Positions 1 to 9,044 of a DNA stretch of 64,000 nt are shown here, piece after piece. Under the pieces are notes generated by a model, which worked only from the letters and a program-made list of their open reading frames with translations, was not told the origin of the DNA and made no database searches. The stretch is from Sphingomonas sp. Leaf242 (GTDB lineage Bacteria; Pseudomonadota; Alphaproteobacteria; Sphingomonadales; Sphingomonadaceae). The position numbers were made by a program, and so were the translations under genes. The number at the start of each line of letters is the position of its first letter. The stretch's first letter is position 1. The DNA is taken from contig NZ_LMLW01000013.1 in NCBI RefSeq assembly GCF_001422045.1, positions 46,467-110,466 of the forward strand, written 5' to 3'.

Positions 1-39
1 GGCGGCGGCGACCAATGCCGCCATCAACGCATCCATGCG

Positions 40-396
40 CTATCCGGCCAGTCGGACCGAGCACGCCGCGGCGAAGGCGTGACAGGCCTGAACGTCCTGG
101 CGTTCGCAACCGACCGCATCGCGCAGGATGCCGAGCCAGCCATGCACCAGCGCGCCATGCTCGCCGCGGGACAATGCCGAATCGACGAAATGCGCGACCG
201 TGACTGCGGGGTTGAGACCGTTGCTATGCGCGATCACACGTATCGCATCGACTTCGGCGGCGATGTCGCAGGGCCGGGCGTAAGGCGCGCGGACGTCGAT
301 CGCCGCGATCCGCGCGGCGAGATCGGCCTTTACGGCGATCATATCGTCGATTCGCGCTGCCACGTGCCCCGTTGCGTTTCGTACTGCCTGCCCCAT
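40..396 (-). CDS. Hypothetical protein, 118 aa
   Basis: Complete reading frame with a good ribosome-binding site (AAAGGAG, about 7 nt before the ATG) on the minus strand. The product is mostly alanine-rich and probably helical, with no signal peptide or membrane segment. I do not recognise the family. It diverges from rpmG with about 190 bases between the two starts, which probably hold both promoters. The strong Shine-Dalgarno and alphaproteobacterial codon use make it likely to be real; function unknown. Confidence 0.65.
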   Translation of the reverse strand: MGQAVRNATGHVAARIDDMIAVKADLAARIAAIDVRAPYARPCDIAAEVDAIRVIAHSNGLNPAVTVAHFVDSALSRGEHGALVHGWLGILRDAVGCERQDVQACHAFAAACSVRLAG

Positions 397-585
397 GATC
401 CCGCTCCTTTTCTCTGCATGGACGTTGCACCCAGGCGGGTAAAGGCGCAGTTAAGTGCGTCGTCGGGCGCCGTTCTGTGCGGCAAAGCTTGACTTCGCGC
501 CGTGCGTCCGCCATGCGCCCAGCCTGATCGAGCGGCGGCATGAGTTCGCCGCTTTCGCATTTTCAAGCCATAGGAATTTGGGCTC

Positions 586-753
586 ATGGCCAAGCCGACC
601 ACCGTCAAGATCAAGCTTCTCAGCACCGCTGACACCGGCTTCTTCTACGTCACCAAGAAGAACCCCCGTACCAAGACGGAGAAGCTCTCCTTCTCGAAGT
701 ACGATCCCGTCGTGCGCAAGCATGTCGAGTTCAAGGAAGCCAAGATCAAGTAA
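586..753 (+). CDS. rpmG: 50S ribosomal protein bL33
   Basis: This 55-residue frame begins MAKPTTVKIKLLS, continues with FYVTKKNPR and ends EFKEAKIK, the standard sequence of bacterial L33, a small protein of the large ribosomal subunit. The length matches the family. Its sequence is that of the cysteine-free form usual in alphaproteobacteria: there are no CxxC zinc motifs. It stands alone and is followed by a strong stem-loop terminator at 797-822. Confidence 0.95.
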   Translation: MAKPTTVKIKLLSTADTGFFYVTKKNPRTKTEKLSFSKYDPVVRKHVEFKEAKIK

Positions 754-796
754 TCGGGTCGGCGGCGTATGCCGTCGTCTGATTCCGACGATCCGG

Positions 797-822
797 AAAG
801 CCGCGGGTAACTCCGCGGCTTT
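797..822 (+). terminator. Stem-loop terminator after rpmG
   Basis: AAAGCCGCGG, a 6-nt loop, then CCGCGGCTTT: a perfect 10-bp stem about 45 bases after the rpmG stop, with T-rich sequence following. It fits an intrinsic terminator. Confidence 0.7.
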
Positions 823-875
823 GGCGTTTGTGATACCCCTCCGTTCGTCCCTCCCCCTTCCGCTTGCCCCCTCTC

Positions 876-1028
876 CCGTTCGTCCTGAGTAGCCCTCGAG
901 TAGTCGCCGTAGGCGGCGTATCGAGAGGGCGTATCGAAGGACAGGTTGGCGCGCGGAACGCATGCTTCGATACGAGCCCTCGATACGCTCCTTGCGGAGC
1001 TACTCGGTCTCTACTCAGCACGAACGGG
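876..1028. repeat. Long inverted repeat, CGTTCGTCCTGAGTAG class
   Basis: The outer arms CCCGTTCGTCCTGAGTAG (876-893) and CTACTCAGCACGAACGGG (1011-1028) are near-perfect inverse copies. Inner segments (CCCTCGAGTAG.. and ..CTCGATACGCTCC) also partly pair. It fills the rpmG-divK gap and has no coding potential. Similar long palindromes occur between genes in sphingomonads; a terminator or protein-binding role is only a guess. Confidence 0.7.
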
Positions 1029-1097
1029 AGTAGGGTAAGGCACCGGACTATGGGTCGATGTGGCATGCCGGGCCGTAGCGCGAGGCGCTTTCCTGCT

Positions 1098-1460
1098 TCA
1101 GACCAGCGTCCTCACCGCATCCATGAACCGCGCCAGGCTGATCGGCTTGGACACGTACGCATCCGCGCCCGCAGCCCGGATCCGCTCCTCGTCCTCGCGC
1201 CCGGCATAGGCCGTCACCGCCATCACCGGGATCGCCTTCAACGCCTCGTCCGCCTTCAGTTCGAGGATGATCTCGTAACCGGTGACGTGCGGCATCTGGA
1301 TGTCCATGATGATCAAGTCGGGCACGAATTCGCGCGCGCGTGCGACGGCTTCGCGGCCGTCGCGCACGGGTTCGACGGCGAACTGATGCGCGCGCAGCAG
1401 GTCACAGAATAGTTTGAGGTTCAGTTCGTTGTCCTCGACAACGAGCACCTTCTTTGCCAC
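1098..1460 (-). CDS. divK: Single-domain response regulator, DivK-like
   Basis: A 120-residue receiver domain with nothing after it. The acidic pocket is at E9-D10, the phospho-acceptor is D53 in LIIMDIQMP, and the conserved Thr and Lys lie in AVTAYAG and YVSKPIS. Length and sequence (KKVLVVEDNELNLKLF) match DivK, the relay protein that works with DivJ/PleC to control CtrA and the cell cycle in alphaproteobacteria. No kinase is adjacent. It is transcribed away from the DUF3572 gene with only 36 bases between the starts, so the two promoters must overlap. Confidence 0.88.
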   Translation of the reverse strand: MAKKVLVVEDNELNLKLFCDLLRAHQFAVEPVRDGREAVARAREFVPDLIIMDIQMPHVTGYEIILELKADEALKAIPVMAVTAYAGREDEERIRAAGADAYVSKPISLARFMDAVRTLV

Positions 1461-1496
1461 CGATCCACCTTATCCGGAAAGAAGGCACGATAGGCA

Positions 1497-1781
1497 ATGC
1501 GCGACCGCGATTCAAACGAAGACGCCGAAGCGCTCGCCCTGCGCGCGCTGGTATGGACGCTGGTCGAGCCCGACCGCGCGATGCGGCTGTTGTCGGTCAC
1601 CGGCCTGGAGCCGCACGACCTCCGCGCAAGGGCAAGCGATCCGACGGTCTTGTCGGCTGCGCTCGGCTTCCTCGAAAACCACGAGCCTGACCTGATCGCC
1701 TGCGCGGAATCGCTTGGCGTGAAGCCCGAGGTGCTGGTCCAGGCACACGCTAAGCTGGACCGCGGGGCATTCGACGCATGA
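1497..1781 (+). CDS. DUF3572 family protein
   Basis: A 94-residue protein whose sequence (EALALRALVWTLVEPDRA... FLENHEPDLIACAESLG) resembles the small alphaproteobacterial DUF3572 family, of unknown function. Mostly helical, cytoplasmic. The stop codon overlaps the start of the next gene (ATGA), so the two are probably translationally coupled. It diverges from divK across a very short gap, an arrangement I believe is common in the group. Confidence 0.75.
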   Translation: MRDRDSNEDAEALALRALVWTLVEPDRAMRLLSVTGLEPHDLRARASDPTVLSAALGFLENHEPDLIACAESLGVKPEVLVQAHAKLDRGAFDA

Positions 1782-2404
1782 GGCCGCTGCTGATCAGCGA
1801 TTGCGACGAAGTGCTGCTGCACATGGTCAAGCATTTCGGCGTCTGGCTCGACGAGCGTCACGACATCGACTTCGCGATCCAGCACGGCGATTTCTCGACC
1901 GCGATGACCCGCCGCGACGGTGGCCCGCCGCCGTCCGTCGCAGACATGTGGGCGATGCTCGGCGAGTTCTTCCCCGCCGAGATGCACCGCCAGACGCTGG
2001 TGCCGCACGCGGTCGACGCGCTGGAGCGGCTGGCGCGGGTGGCGGACATCGTCATCCTGACCAACCTCCAGGACGAATGCCGCCAGCCGCGGATCGAACA
2101 GCTGGCAAAGTTCGGCATCGTCCACCGGGTCGAGTGCAACCAGGGCGGCAAGGGGACGCCGGTGTCGCGGCTGGTCGAGGAATACGGGTCGCCGGTCACG
2201 GTGTTCGTGGATGACCTCGCCGTGCATCACGAGTCGGTCGCCAGGCACGCGCCGGGGGTGCACCGGTTGCACATGGTCTCCGAGCCGACGCTGGCAGTGA
2301 CCGTGCCGAAGGCGCCCGAGGCTCACGCCCGGATCGACGACTGGCGCGAGGCCGCGGACTGGATCGCCGCGCGGTTCAAGGCTGGTTTGCCGGCGGACGC
2401 CTGA
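1778..2404 (+). CDS. HAD-superfamily hydrolase
   Basis: A 208-residue protein with the four HAD signatures: motif I ISDCDEVL (nucleophile D8, acid D10), motif II VILTNLQDE, a lysine in GGKGTPVSR, and motif IV VFVDDLAVHH. HAD enzymes are mostly phosphatases acting through an aspartyl-phosphate; the substrate here cannot be told. It starts inside the end of the DUF3572 gene and ends just before a palindromic repeat that may close the transcript. Confidence 0.8.
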   Translation: MRPLLISDCDEVLLHMVKHFGVWLDERHDIDFAIQHGDFSTAMTRRDGGPPPSVADMWAMLGEFFPAEMHRQTLVPHAVDALERLARVADIVILTNLQDECRQPRIEQLAKFGIVHRVECNQGGKGTPVSRLVEEYGSPVTVFVDDLAVHHESVARHAPGVHRLHMVSEPTLAVTVPKAPEAHARIDDWREAADWIAARFKAGLPADA

Positions 2405-2429
2405 GCCTCCCACATCACCGCGAACACAC

Positions 2430-2553
2430 CGTTCTCCCCTCCCTGAAAGGGAGGGGTTGGGGGTGGGTAGGCTCGCTTCAGTCGCGGCCGTTCCGATAAA
2501 TACGGAAACCAACCCACCCCCAGCCCCTCCCTTCCAGGGAGGGGAGCAGAACG
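2430..2553. repeat. Long inverted repeat, CCCTCCCT..AGGGAGGGG class
   Basis: The left arm runs CGTTCTCCCCTCCCTGAAAG then GGAGGGGTTGGGGGTGGGT; the right arm is its inverse, ending GGGGAGCAGAACG. Each arm also folds on itself (CCCTCCCT/AGGGAGGGG). Related copies occur at 11518, 17878 and, as a variant, inside recF at 22806. No gene in the interval. Confidence 0.8.
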
Positions 2554-2609
2554 GGCGGGATCGGCCCCCCACTTGACCCATCCCCCACCGCTGTGGTGAT
2601 ACCTTATCC

Positions 2610-3074
2610 ATGACCGATCGTATCGACCGCAAGCTCGAAGAGCTGGGCCTCACCCTCCCACAGGCTGCCGCGCCCGTCGCCGCCTATGTCCCGACCGTGC
2701 TGGCGAACGGCATGCTCCACATCTCGGGCCAGCTACCGTTCAAGGACGGCGCCCTGGTCAAGGGCCGCGTCGGAGACGACGTCTCGCTCGAAGACGCGCA
2801 GGAGGCCGCCAAGCTCTGCGGCCTGATGCTCGTCGCACAGATAAAGGCCGCCCTCGGCACGCTCGGCCGCGTCGAGCGGATCGTGAAGCTCGGCGTGTTC
2901 GTCAACTCGACCGTCGACTTCACCGACCAGGCCAAGGTCGCCAACGGCGCGTCCGAACTCATGGTCGCGCTGTTCGGCGATAGCGGCAAGCACGCGCGCT
3001 CGGCCGTCGGCGTCGCCGTCCTCCCGCTCGGTGCCGCGGTCGAGATCGACGCGATCGTTCAGGTTTCCGCCTGA
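2610..3074 (+). CDS. RidA family protein (YjgF/YER057c/UK114)
   Basis: A 154-residue RidA-fold protein. The segments VPTVLANGMLHISGQLP, LGRVERIVKLGVFVNS and RSAVGVAVLPLGAAVEIDA match the longer (about 150 aa) subgroup. Archetypal RidA hydrolyses reactive enamine/imine intermediates from PLP enzymes; members of this subgroup may act on other substrates because the catalytic arginine context is different. The protein is cytoplasmic. It lies just upstream of the FemAB-like acyltransferase gene on the same strand (42-base gap) and may be co-transcribed. Confidence 0.88.
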   Translation: MTDRIDRKLEELGLTLPQAAAPVAAYVPTVLANGMLHISGQLPFKDGALVKGRVGDDVSLEDAQEAAKLCGLMLVAQIKAALGTLGRVERIVKLGVFVNSTVDFTDQAKVANGASELMVALFGDSGKHARSAVGVAVLPLGAAVEIDAIVQVSA

Positions 3075-3116
3075 CCGTCTTGGAGGCGCGCCCTCGCGTC
3101 TCTACCTAAGGCGGCA

Positions 3117-4265
3117 ATGAACGCCGTCACAGCCCGCATCGCCCAAGGCGTCACCTCGATCGCGGCCGAGGACTGGGAGGCGTGCTCCGGCACCGCCAAT
3201 CCGTTCGTCGGCCACGCCTTCCTGTCCGCGCTCGAAGCCTCGAAAAGCGTCGGTGGCCGCTCGGGCTGGCAGGCGTTGCCGGTGGTGGTCGACGGCCCCG
3301 ACGGCAAGCCCGCCGCAATCGCCCCCGCCTATGCCAAGAGCCACAGCCAGGGCGAATACGTGTTCGACCAGGGCTGGGCCGACGCGTGGGAGCGGGCAGG
3401 GGGGCAATATTACCCCAAGCTCCAGATCGCCGCACCGTTCAGCCCGGTGCCGGGCCCGCGCCTGCTTCTCCGTGACCCTGACCAGGCCCCCGCGCTGATC
3501 GCCGCGCTGGAGGCCGTAACCGACCAGAGCGGTCTGTCCTCCGCCCACGCCACCTTCATTGACCCAGACGAAGTGGCGCTGTTCGAGGCGGCAGGTTGGC
3601 TGATCCGCCAGGGCACGCAGTTCCACTGGAAGAACGAGGGATACGCCAGCTTCGACGACTTCCTCGCCGTCCTCGCCAGCCGCAAGCGCAAAGCGATCCG
3701 CAAGGAACGCGCCGCCGCTGTCGAAGGGCTGACGATCCGTCACCTGATCGGTGCCGAAATTACGCCCGAGCACTGGGACGCGTTCTGGGTATTCTACCAG
3801 GACACCGGCAGCCGCAAATGGGGCCAACCTTACCTTACGCGCAGCTTTTTCGACCAGATCGGCAAGACGATGGGCGACCGCGTCCTGCTCATCCTCGCGG
3901 AGCGCGATGGCGTACCGATCGCCGGCGCACTCAACTTAGTTGGCGACGACACGCTCTACGGCCGATACTGGGGCGCGACGGAGGAGGTGCCGTTCCTTCA
4001 TTTCGAGCTCTGCTATTACCAGGCGATCGACGCCGCCATCGCGCGCGGCCTGAAGACCGTCGAGGCGGGCGCGCAGGGCGAACACAAGCTCGCGCGCGGC
4101 TATGCCCCGGTCGCGACTTACTCCGCGCACTACATCCCCGACCCAAGCTTCCGCCGCGCGATCGCCGACTATCTCGTCCGCGAGCGCGAGGCCGTCGCCG
4201 AGCAGCAGGAGTATCTCGGCGAGCTTACTCCGTTCCGGCGGGGCGAGCAGCAGCAGCCCGGTTGA
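3117..4265 (+). CDS. GNAT/FemAB-like N-acyltransferase (DUF482/COG3146)
   Basis: A 382-residue cytoplasmic protein of the DUF482 family, which has the doubled GNAT fold of FemAB-type acyltransferases. Recognisable parts are WEACSGTANPFVGHAFL near the N-terminus, SRKRKAIRKER, FYQDTGSRKWGQPYL, and VEAGAQGEHKLARGY near the C-terminus. Substrate unknown; relatives transfer amino acids or acyl groups. The last 41 bases overlap the 3' end of the convergent membrane-protein gene, so no terminator separates them. Confidence 0.82.
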   Translation: MNAVTARIAQGVTSIAAEDWEACSGTANPFVGHAFLSALEASKSVGGRSGWQALPVVVDGPDGKPAAIAPAYAKSHSQGEYVFDQGWADAWERAGGQYYPKLQIAAPFSPVPGPRLLLRDPDQAPALIAALEAVTDQSGLSSAHATFIDPDEVALFEAAGWLIRQGTQFHWKNEGYASFDDFLAVLASRKRKAIRKERAAAVEGLTIRHLIGAEITPEHWDAFWVFYQDTGSRKWGQPYLTRSFFDQIGKTMGDRVLLILAERDGVPIAGALNLVGDDTLYGRYWGATEEVPFLHFELCYYQAIDAAIARGLKTVEAGAQGEHKLARGYAPVATYSAHYIPDPSFRRAIADYLVREREAVAEQQEYLGELTPFRRGEQQQPG

Positions 4266-5817
4266 CGCGGTAGAGCAGGCTGGTGCCGTCACGCCGGATC
4301 AGCGTCAGGTCGCGGACCAGCGCCGGATCGAATTTCGGCGGGTGGATCAGCCAGACGTAGTCGAATGCATCGCGCGGGAATTTCTCCAGCGCCATCGAGA
4401 TCGGCCGCCAGAACTGGCCACGGCACTTGATGTCGCTGACGATCTCCGAAGGGTCATGCGCAAAGCCCTTCGCCGCCGGATACTGCGTCGTCATCAACTG
4501 CGCGCCCGCCATCGACCACTGATCGTTGGTGAACGCCAGTCGCCGCTCCAGTAGCAGCGCGGGCACATGCTCGAGCCGCGAATACGCCCAGTCGTCGCGA
4601 CAGCGCCGCCCGACGAACGACACGACCCGCGACCGCTCGGGCACCGTATCGATCGCCGCGATCGCCTGATCGTAGCTGCGATCGTACATCAGGTAGCTGA
4701 CCGTTGTCCCCGCCAGCCGCACGCCGAAGAACGCAAAGCCCAGCACCGCAAGCACCGCCGCACCGCGCAGCGAGAGCCCATGCCGCGGCCGCAGCGCGAT
4801 CACCGCGATCCCGAGCATGAACGGCGCGAGCCGCATGTCGGCATAGGCCGAACCGAACACGATCCGCGGCAGCAGGATGTACACGATCGCCAGAAACAGC
4901 GCCGAAAGGCTCAGGTTGCGCGAATATTCGATCGTCTGGTCGCGCACGCCGCGGAACAGGATCACGAACAACACGGTGACCGACGCGATGTCGAACGTCA
5001 TCCAGCGATCGCGCAGGACCATCGTGATCCAGTTCATCTTCCAGCGCCAGTTGAACCAGTCCTGCGTCTTGCCGCCGACATGATCGCCCGACCGCCAGAC
5101 CACCATCATCACCATCGGCAGCGCGAGCGGCAGGCAGTTCAGCCCCGCCTGGATGCACGCCTTGAACCAGCCATGCGCCCAGCTCTTGGGATCGCTGTCG
5201 CGGCGGATGTCGTGTTGGCGGATCAGTTCGGCGGAGAAGGCGAGCACGCCCAGCACGCCCCAGCCGAACGTATGGCACAGCCACAACAGGCACGAGATCG
5301 GGACGAATATGGCGGTGCGCAGCCGCGTGCGCTTGAGCCGCCCCATCCGCAGCCACAGCGCGAACAGGTTGAGCGCGAGCGCCATCGCCAGCGCGAAATT
5401 CACGAATCCGAACTGAAAGGGGTAGCTGTAGGCGAGCGGGAGGGCGAACAACGCGGTTGCGGGGATTCGCCCGTGCACCTCGCGCGCGATCCACAGCAGG
5501 CCCGTCACGGTCAGCGCCGGGATCGCCATCACGATCAGCTTCACCGCCAACTGTAACCCGAAGATCGGCGCCAGCGGCTCGATCAGCAGGTCGATGCCGA
5601 GGTTGCCGATCATCTGCCAACGGAAGTTATACCACTGCGAAAGCCAGGGATTGTCGCCGATCGCGAGCTGGACGCGATAGCGCCCCATATGCCCAGGCAG
5701 GTCGACCAGTGGCGGGATCTCCGGCCACAGCAACGGTATGATCGACGCCAGCGCCACCGCCACGACGAACCCGCGCGTCTGCCACCACTTCAGCCGCCCC
5801 GTCATGCCGTCGTCCAC
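4225..5817 (-). CDS. Polytopic membrane protein, GT-C-like
   Basis: A 530-residue protein with about ten hydrophobic segments. The first loop carries DLPGHMGRYR and the C-terminal 130 residues are soluble. This layout (many membrane segments, acidic residue in the first outer loop, soluble C-terminal domain) is that of GT-C glycosyltransferases, which use polyprenyl-phosphate sugars, but I see no decisive motif. It lies 23 bases downstream of the next GT-C-like gene in the same direction and is probably in its operon. It overlaps the convergent acyltransferase gene by 41 bases. Confidence 0.65.
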   Translation of the reverse strand: MDDGMTGRLKWWQTRGFVVAVALASIIPLLWPEIPPLVDLPGHMGRYRVQLAIGDNPWLSQWYNFRWQMIGNLGIDLLIEPLAPIFGLQLAVKLIVMAIPALTVTGLLWIAREVHGRIPATALFALPLAYSYPFQFGFVNFALAMALALNLFALWLRMGRLKRTRLRTAIFVPISCLLWLCHTFGWGVLGVLAFSAELIRQHDIRRDSDPKSWAHGWFKACIQAGLNCLPLALPMVMMVVWRSGDHVGGKTQDWFNWRWKMNWITMVLRDRWMTFDIASVTVLFVILFRGVRDQTIEYSRNLSLSALFLAIVYILLPRIVFGSAYADMRLAPFMLGIAVIALRPRHGLSLRGAAVLAVLGFAFFGVRLAGTTVSYLMYDRSYDQAIAAIDTVPERSRVVSFVGRRCRDDWAYSRLEHVPALLLERRLAFTNDQWSMAGAQLMTTQYPAAKGFAHDPSEIVSDIKCRGQFWRPISMALEKFPRDAFDYVWLIHPPKFDPALVRDLTLIRRDGTSLLYRVNRAAAARPAGTE

Positions 5818-5841
5818 TCGTTCCCCGCTACCGCAACGTCG

Positions 5842-7632
5842 TTACCGAATGCGATAGAGGCGGAGCCTCGCCCCGCGCAAGGGAAGACGTTCGAAGCCCG
5901 CCGGGGCATGGCCGGATTGCAGCATCGTTGCGAGGCTGTTCGGATAGCTGTGGGTCACGTCGATCTCGGAGAAATCGCCGGGGCAAAAGGCGACATAGGT
6001 AACGTTCCACTCACGGGCGATCGCCGCGCTGCGGTCGGGACGGCTGAGGAAATAGCGATACATCGCCATGTTGCCGCGGTTGTTGCGATGATAGCCCGCG
6101 CCGACCGTCGACAGATGCGTCGCGCCGATCAGATAGGACGCCATGTTCGTCGGCGCCATCACGATGCCCGGCGGATAGCGATCGACCTGCGCCCAGGCAT
6201 CGCCGGTGTTGCAGAGGATCTGCGGCGTCATCGGCGGCGGGATCCGTACGCCGGGAGCAAGGATACGGAGCGCCAGGGTGGGGGCTTCGGAATAGGCGAT
6301 GCCCGACGATACCAGCCAAGCACCGATCAGCGCGGGCGCAGCCCAGGTAGTTCGTCGCCGTGCCGCCAGAATCAGGCCGGCCAGTACCGGTACGACCGTC
6401 GGCGCGCCGATATAGGTTCCCCGCGCCTGCGACAGCGACACGAGCGCCGAGATCCCGATCACGCCGACTAGCGGCATCGTCACCGCCCAGCGCTTCGGTG
6501 CACGCGCGACCATCCAGACCGACGCGATGCACCCGGCGAGCAGCAGGCCACCGATCGACAGCGTGCGCGCAAACGGTTGCGCGAAGATGCTGTTTGCTTC
6601 GTCGATGTGCGGCAGGAAGGCCGCGCGCAGGAAGGGATCGACCCTCCCATACGGCCCGGTTAGGCATCCCGGATAGGCGGCCAGCGTGCCACCCAGCGCA
6701 AGCGCACCGAGCACGCCGCCCGCGATGATCCGCGATCGCCATGTGCGCAGCCACGGTGTCGCCACGGCCAAGGCTCCCAGCGCCGCGGCGACAGCCAGCG
6801 TGCCCGTGGCGGACGCGGGTGTGAAGGCGTCGCATAGCGCGGCTGACCAATAGCTGGGCCGCATCGCCACCAGGAAGACGCCGGTCGTCGCGGCCAGGGC
6901 GGCCGCGAACGCGGCTAACCGCAACCGTTCGCGGTCACCGGAGACGACCCAGAACATCGCCAGCGTGGCGACGAGGGCGGCGACTTGCGGCGCAGTTTCC
7001 AGCCCGATGACCAGGCTGGCCGCAACGGCGATCCCGGTGATGACGCCGCTGACGATCGTCGGTCGGCGCATCATCATGAGGATCGCGATTTCGATGATGA
7101 CGATCTGCAGCGCGTGGTGGTCGATCCGCCCCGGGAGGAACAGCGTGATGCCAGGATAGGCGATGCCCGCCAGAATGGCCGCGACGACGGCCGCCTCGTC
7201 TCCCCATAACCGGCGGGCGATCCGCACCGACAGGACGATGTTGCAGGCGAACAGCAGCGCCGGATACAGCAGCACCGCGGTCAGTTCGGCGCCGTGACGG
7301 CCGACCAGTGGCGTCGCCGCGAGGATGATCCCCGCGATCCCGAAATCGTTCAGTCGTGACCAGTGCATCGGTGCGCCGAGCGGGGGCGCCATGCGATATT
7401 GCGTCCAGTCGTCGAAGGCCTGGCCGTTGAGCCAGTCGCGCACCTGCGCCAGCCGCATCATGTCGTCGGCATCGGGCAGGATCAATTGCCCGACGCGATG
7501 CCAGTCGGTGATCGCCCAGCAGGTCGACAGCAATGTCGCCAGAACCGCCGCGACGATCACGTCGAAGCGGATCGTGCGTCCGCGGCGGGCATCGGGGGCG
7601 GGTACGTCGTCGAATGGCGGCGGGTTTGGCAT
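5842..7632 (-). CDS. Oligosaccharyltransferase/STT3-like GT-C membrane protein
   Basis: A 596-residue membrane protein with about 12 hydrophobic segments. After the first one comes ILPDADDMMR (D54, D56, D57), in the place of the catalytic acidic motif of GT-C enzymes. A later loop has LPGRIDHHALQ (D171-H172-H173), reminiscent of the DHH stretch of STT3/AglB-type transferases. Start chosen at the ATG at 7632 (MPNPPPFDD) rather than one 32 codons upstream, whose translation looks non-native. Probably transfers a polyprenyl-linked sugar at the periplasmic side; acceptor unknown. It diverges from the GT2 gene across about 100 bases. Confidence 0.68.
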   Translation of the reverse strand: MPNPPPFDDVPAPDARRGRTIRFDVIVAAVLATLLSTCWAITDWHRVGQLILPDADDMMRLAQVRDWLNGQAFDDWTQYRMAPPLGAPMHWSRLNDFGIAGIILAATPLVGRHGAELTAVLLYPALLFACNIVLSVRIARRLWGDEAAVVAAILAGIAYPGITLFLPGRIDHHALQIVIIEIAILMMMRRPTIVSGVITGIAVAASLVIGLETAPQVAALVATLAMFWVVSGDRERLRLAAFAAALAATTGVFLVAMRPSYWSAALCDAFTPASATGTLAVAAALGALAVATPWLRTWRSRIIAGGVLGALALGGTLAAYPGCLTGPYGRVDPFLRAAFLPHIDEANSIFAQPFARTLSIGGLLLAGCIASVWMVARAPKRWAVTMPLVGVIGISALVSLSQARGTYIGAPTVVPVLAGLILAARRRTTWAAPALIGAWLVSSGIAYSEAPTLALRILAPGVRIPPPMTPQILCNTGDAWAQVDRYPPGIVMAPTNMASYLIGATHLSTVGAGYHRNNRGNMAMYRYFLSRPDRSAAIAREWNVTYVAFCPGDFSEIDVTHSYPNSLATMLQSGHAPAGFERLPLRGARLRLYRIR

Positions 7633-7730
7633 GCGGTCATCCTGAGGCGAACCTCGTCGGCTTAGCGGCGAATAGTTAACCCTCTTTTTAGCGTTCGCTC
7701 CGTATGCCTTCGGGCAAGGGAGGATCATCC

Positions 7731-8948
7731 ATGCCGACAGTGCTGGCCTATCAATCGCCGATCGTCGAACGCGATACGTCGGGCACCGAAGCGGAGGATG
7801 CGCTCGAACTGTCGATCGTCATGCCCTGCCTCAACGAAGCGGAGACGCTGGCGCTATGCATCCGCAAGGCGCAGGAATTCCTGCGGACCAGCGGGATCGC
7901 CGGCGAGGTGGTGATCGCCGACAACGGATCGACCGACGGCTCGCGCCAGATCGCCAATGCGATGGGCGCACGCCTCGTCGGTGTCGACGCGAAGGGCTAT
8001 GGCGCTGCGCTGCTGGGCGGGATCGCCGCCGCTCGCGGCCGATACGTGATCATGGGCGATGCCGACGACAGCTACGATTTTCTCGCGCTGATGCCGTTCG
8101 TCACCGCGCTGCGCAACGGCGGCGAACTGGTGATGGGCAATCGGTTCCAGGGCGGGATCGCACCCGGCGCGATGCCGCCGCTGCATCGGTATCTGGGCAA
8201 TCCGGTCCTCAGCTTTCTCGGGCGACGCTTGTTCAACGCGCGGATCGGCGACTTCCATTGCGGCCTGCGCGGTTTTCGCCGCGATTCGGTCCTGGGTCTC
8301 GGATTGCGATCGTCGGGGATGGAGTTCGCCAGCGAGATGGTGGTCAAGGCGGTCATGCACCGGCTCGACGTCCGTCAGGTGTCGACGACGCTGTCGCAGG
8401 ACGGACGTAGCCGCCCGCCGCATTTACGGACGTGGCGCGACGGCTGGCGGCATCTGCGCTTCTTGTTGACCTACGCTCCCCGGTTCCTGTTCGTTTATCC
8501 CGGCTTGCTTGCGGCGGCTGGCGGCACGGCGGGAGTCGCGGTGCTCGCGACCGGCGGTGTCGAACTCGGCGGTATCGAACTCAGCGCGACGACGATGCTG
8601 TTCGCGGCGATGGCGATGCTGCTGGGCAGTCAGCTGATCGGCTTCGGCATCCTCGCACGGCTGTACGGTGTCGCCAGCGCCTTGTGGCCTACCAGCATGC
8701 GCGTCGAGCAATTCCGCCGCCACTTCAGCGTCGAGCGCGGCTGCATCGTTGGCGGACTGCTCCTGCTGCTCGGCATGGCCGGGAGTGCAGGTCTGCTCGC
8801 ACAATGGGGGCGGGCGGGATTCGGGCCGATGGAGCCGGTCCATCTCATGCGTTTGGCGATCCCCACGATGGTGGCGAGCGTCATCGGGTTGCAGACGATG
8901 TTCACCAGCTTCCTGATCGGATTGATCGATACCCGATCCGATCGCTGA
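7731..8948 (+). CDS. Family 2 glycosyltransferase with membrane C-terminus
   Basis: A 406-residue protein. The N-terminal GT-A domain shows LSIVMPCLNE, VVIADNGSTDGS, the DADD metal/nucleotide motif (D110-D113) and FHCGLRGFRRD. The C-terminal third has several membrane segments. This resembles enzymes that put a sugar on undecaprenyl/dolichyl phosphate. The ATG at 7731 is preceded by AAGGGAGG at 7 nt, so it is preferred over the ATG at 7704. Its likely product, a polyprenyl-phosphate sugar, is what the divergent GT-C-like proteins would use; this link is inferred from context. Confidence 0.82.
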   Translation: MPTVLAYQSPIVERDTSGTEAEDALELSIVMPCLNEAETLALCIRKAQEFLRTSGIAGEVVIADNGSTDGSRQIANAMGARLVGVDAKGYGAALLGGIAAARGRYVIMGDADDSYDFLALMPFVTALRNGGELVMGNRFQGGIAPGAMPPLHRYLGNPVLSFLGRRLFNARIGDFHCGLRGFRRDSVLGLGLRSSGMEFASEMVVKAVMHRLDVRQVSTTLSQDGRSRPPHLRTWRDGWRHLRFLLTYAPRFLFVYPGLLAAAGGTAGVAVLATGGVELGGIELSATTMLFAAMAMLLGSQLIGFGILARLYGVASALWPTSMRVEQFRRHFSVERGCIVGGLLLLLGMAGSAGLLAQWGRAGFGPMEPVHLMRLAIPTMVASVIGLQTMFTSFLIGLIDTRSDR

Positions 8949-8957
8949 CGGTGCGAC

Positions 8958-9010
8958 GGACATGAAAAAGGGGAGGATACGATCACCGTATCCTCCCCTT
9001 TTTCATGTCC
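8958..9010. terminator. Perfect 24-bp palindromic bidirectional terminator
   Basis: Two perfect 24-base arms (8958-8981 and 8987-9010) enclose a 5-base loop. The stem contains AAAAAGGGGAGG and CCTCCCCTTTTT, so transcription from either side meets a hairpin with a T tract. It sits exactly between the convergent GT2 and methyltransferase genes. Confidence 0.85.
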
Positions 9011-9044
9011 GATGGTTTTTCGATGCCAGGCGGTGCGCTTCGGT

